Shown here one piece after another: positions 4,808-5,225 of a DNA stretch of 5,225 bases. A model generated the notes under the pieces. The model had not been told where the DNA came from and searched no databases. It worked only from the letters and a program-made list of their open reading frames with translations. The stretch's first letter is position 1. Each line of letters begins with the position of its first letter. Made by a program: the position numbers and the translations under genes. Where the stretch lies: positions 1 through 5,225 of the forward strand of contig JAIRYX010000250.1 in assembly GCA_031267635.1 (NCBI GenBank). The letters run 5' to 3'. This DNA is from Planctomycetaceae bacterium. GTDB lineage: Bacteria; Planctomycetota; Planctomycetia; Pirellulales; Thermoguttaceae.

Positions 4808-5225
4808 TTGAGCGAGCCAATTGAGGTTTTTGTACAACGAGTCTTCGTCGAATGTTCCCACTTCGAGAAAATCAATTGTATGGTTTCGAGCAAGACGTGT
4901 TGCGGAAAGTCGCGAGAACCTTAATCAATTGTCCGCGCAAGAACTTGCCAAAGAGCGAGCCGACCATTACGAGAATCACCAAGTGTGTCAACAAGACCGA
5001 TCTGCTTCGCTAAAAAATACAATAACCAAACGGTGCCGATGGATTTCCCCTGAACAATTTCCGGCGGCTTATTGTGCGATAAATCCGAAGACGGTCTTTG
5101 GGAAGCGGGCTCGATAATGTTCTCTGCAACTTGCGACAATAGCTTTTTATTTTTTAGGAGAGCGGCAAACGCTTCGCAATTTTGTTCGCCCCAGTTGGTG
5201 ATATTGAGGATTGTCGTTTTGATAA
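4808..5225 (-). pseudogene. IS1634-type (IS4-superfamily) transposase, N-terminal part, broken
   Basis: From the right edge the minus strand reads IKTTILNITNWGEQNCEAFA, then SQVAENIIEPA, GKSIGTVWLLYFLAKQIGLV and NGRLALWQVLARTID, a pattern I know from the region before the catalytic core of IS1634-type transposases. A TAA at 4921-4923 replaces the expected Gln codon (CAA) in TID-Q-GSR. A few codons later the frame shifts (near CGCGACTTTCC), after which LSATRLARNHTIDFLEVGTF and DEDSLYKNLNWLAQ continue the family pattern to 4808. The DDE core that should follow is missing: the sequence passes into the ankyrin remnant. The frame stays open from 4924 to the edge, so the 5' end lies outside. With one nonsense codon, one frameshift and a truncation, it is inactive. 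Confidence 0.8.

Noticed and set aside
4425..4820. Intact 131-aa ankyrin protein starting at 4820
   Set aside because: Its first 35-40 codons overlap the end of the transposase remnant in a different frame and have no ankyrin pattern. Its end is produced by the two-base frameshift.
4821..5117. Plus-strand 98-aa frame at the right end
   Set aside because: It is antisense to the transposase remnant, whose minus-strand frames match a known family.

Overview
The window is bacterial DNA from an insertion-sequence-rich, moderately AT-rich genome whose spacers are clearly richer in A and T than its genes. Two intact metabolic genes lie among decayed mobile DNA. The lineage cannot be fixed from the sequence. 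Shine-Dalgarno (SD) motifs are present before several starts but missing before one main gene. The uronate isomerase resembles those of Gram-negative and PVC/Bacteroidota-type carbohydrate degraders, which is only a weak hint.

Left edge (1-510): the first codons of a leftward gene with a good SD run off the edge, preceded by a tiny leftward ORF that also has a strong SD. Next comes the C-terminal catalytic end of an IS630-type transposase (+ strand), cut by a 100-bp non-autonomous element (E1, 406-505).

Core (511-4216): uxaC (511-1974, -) encodes glucuronate/galacturonate isomerase. A divergent enolase-superfamily gene (3194-4216, +) looks like a dipeptide epimerase. The ~1.2 kb between them holds a doubtful leftward ORF, two old copies of a dispersed repeat in inverted orientation (2452-2632 and 2724-2990), and an 89-bp element (E2, 2864-2952) inserted into the right copy. 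The two enzymes share no obvious pathway: one serves uronic acid breakdown, the other probably the use of murein-type peptides. They are divergent, not one operon.

Right edge (4217-5225): a second 89-bp element (E3, 4233-4321) sits 16 bp after the epimerase stop. It abuts a frameshifted ankyrin-repeat gene remnant (-), which in turn abuts the N-terminal part of an IS1634-type transposase (-) carrying a nonsense codon and a frameshift.

The most notable pattern is a family of MITE-like elements sharing the terminal inverted repeat GGGAACTTCTAAAAAC, with 3-4 bp target duplications that all contain TA. Their ends carry an in-frame Gly-Asn-Phe-stop that closes two of the broken reading frames here. 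No CRISPR array, defence system, tRNA or rRNA was seen.
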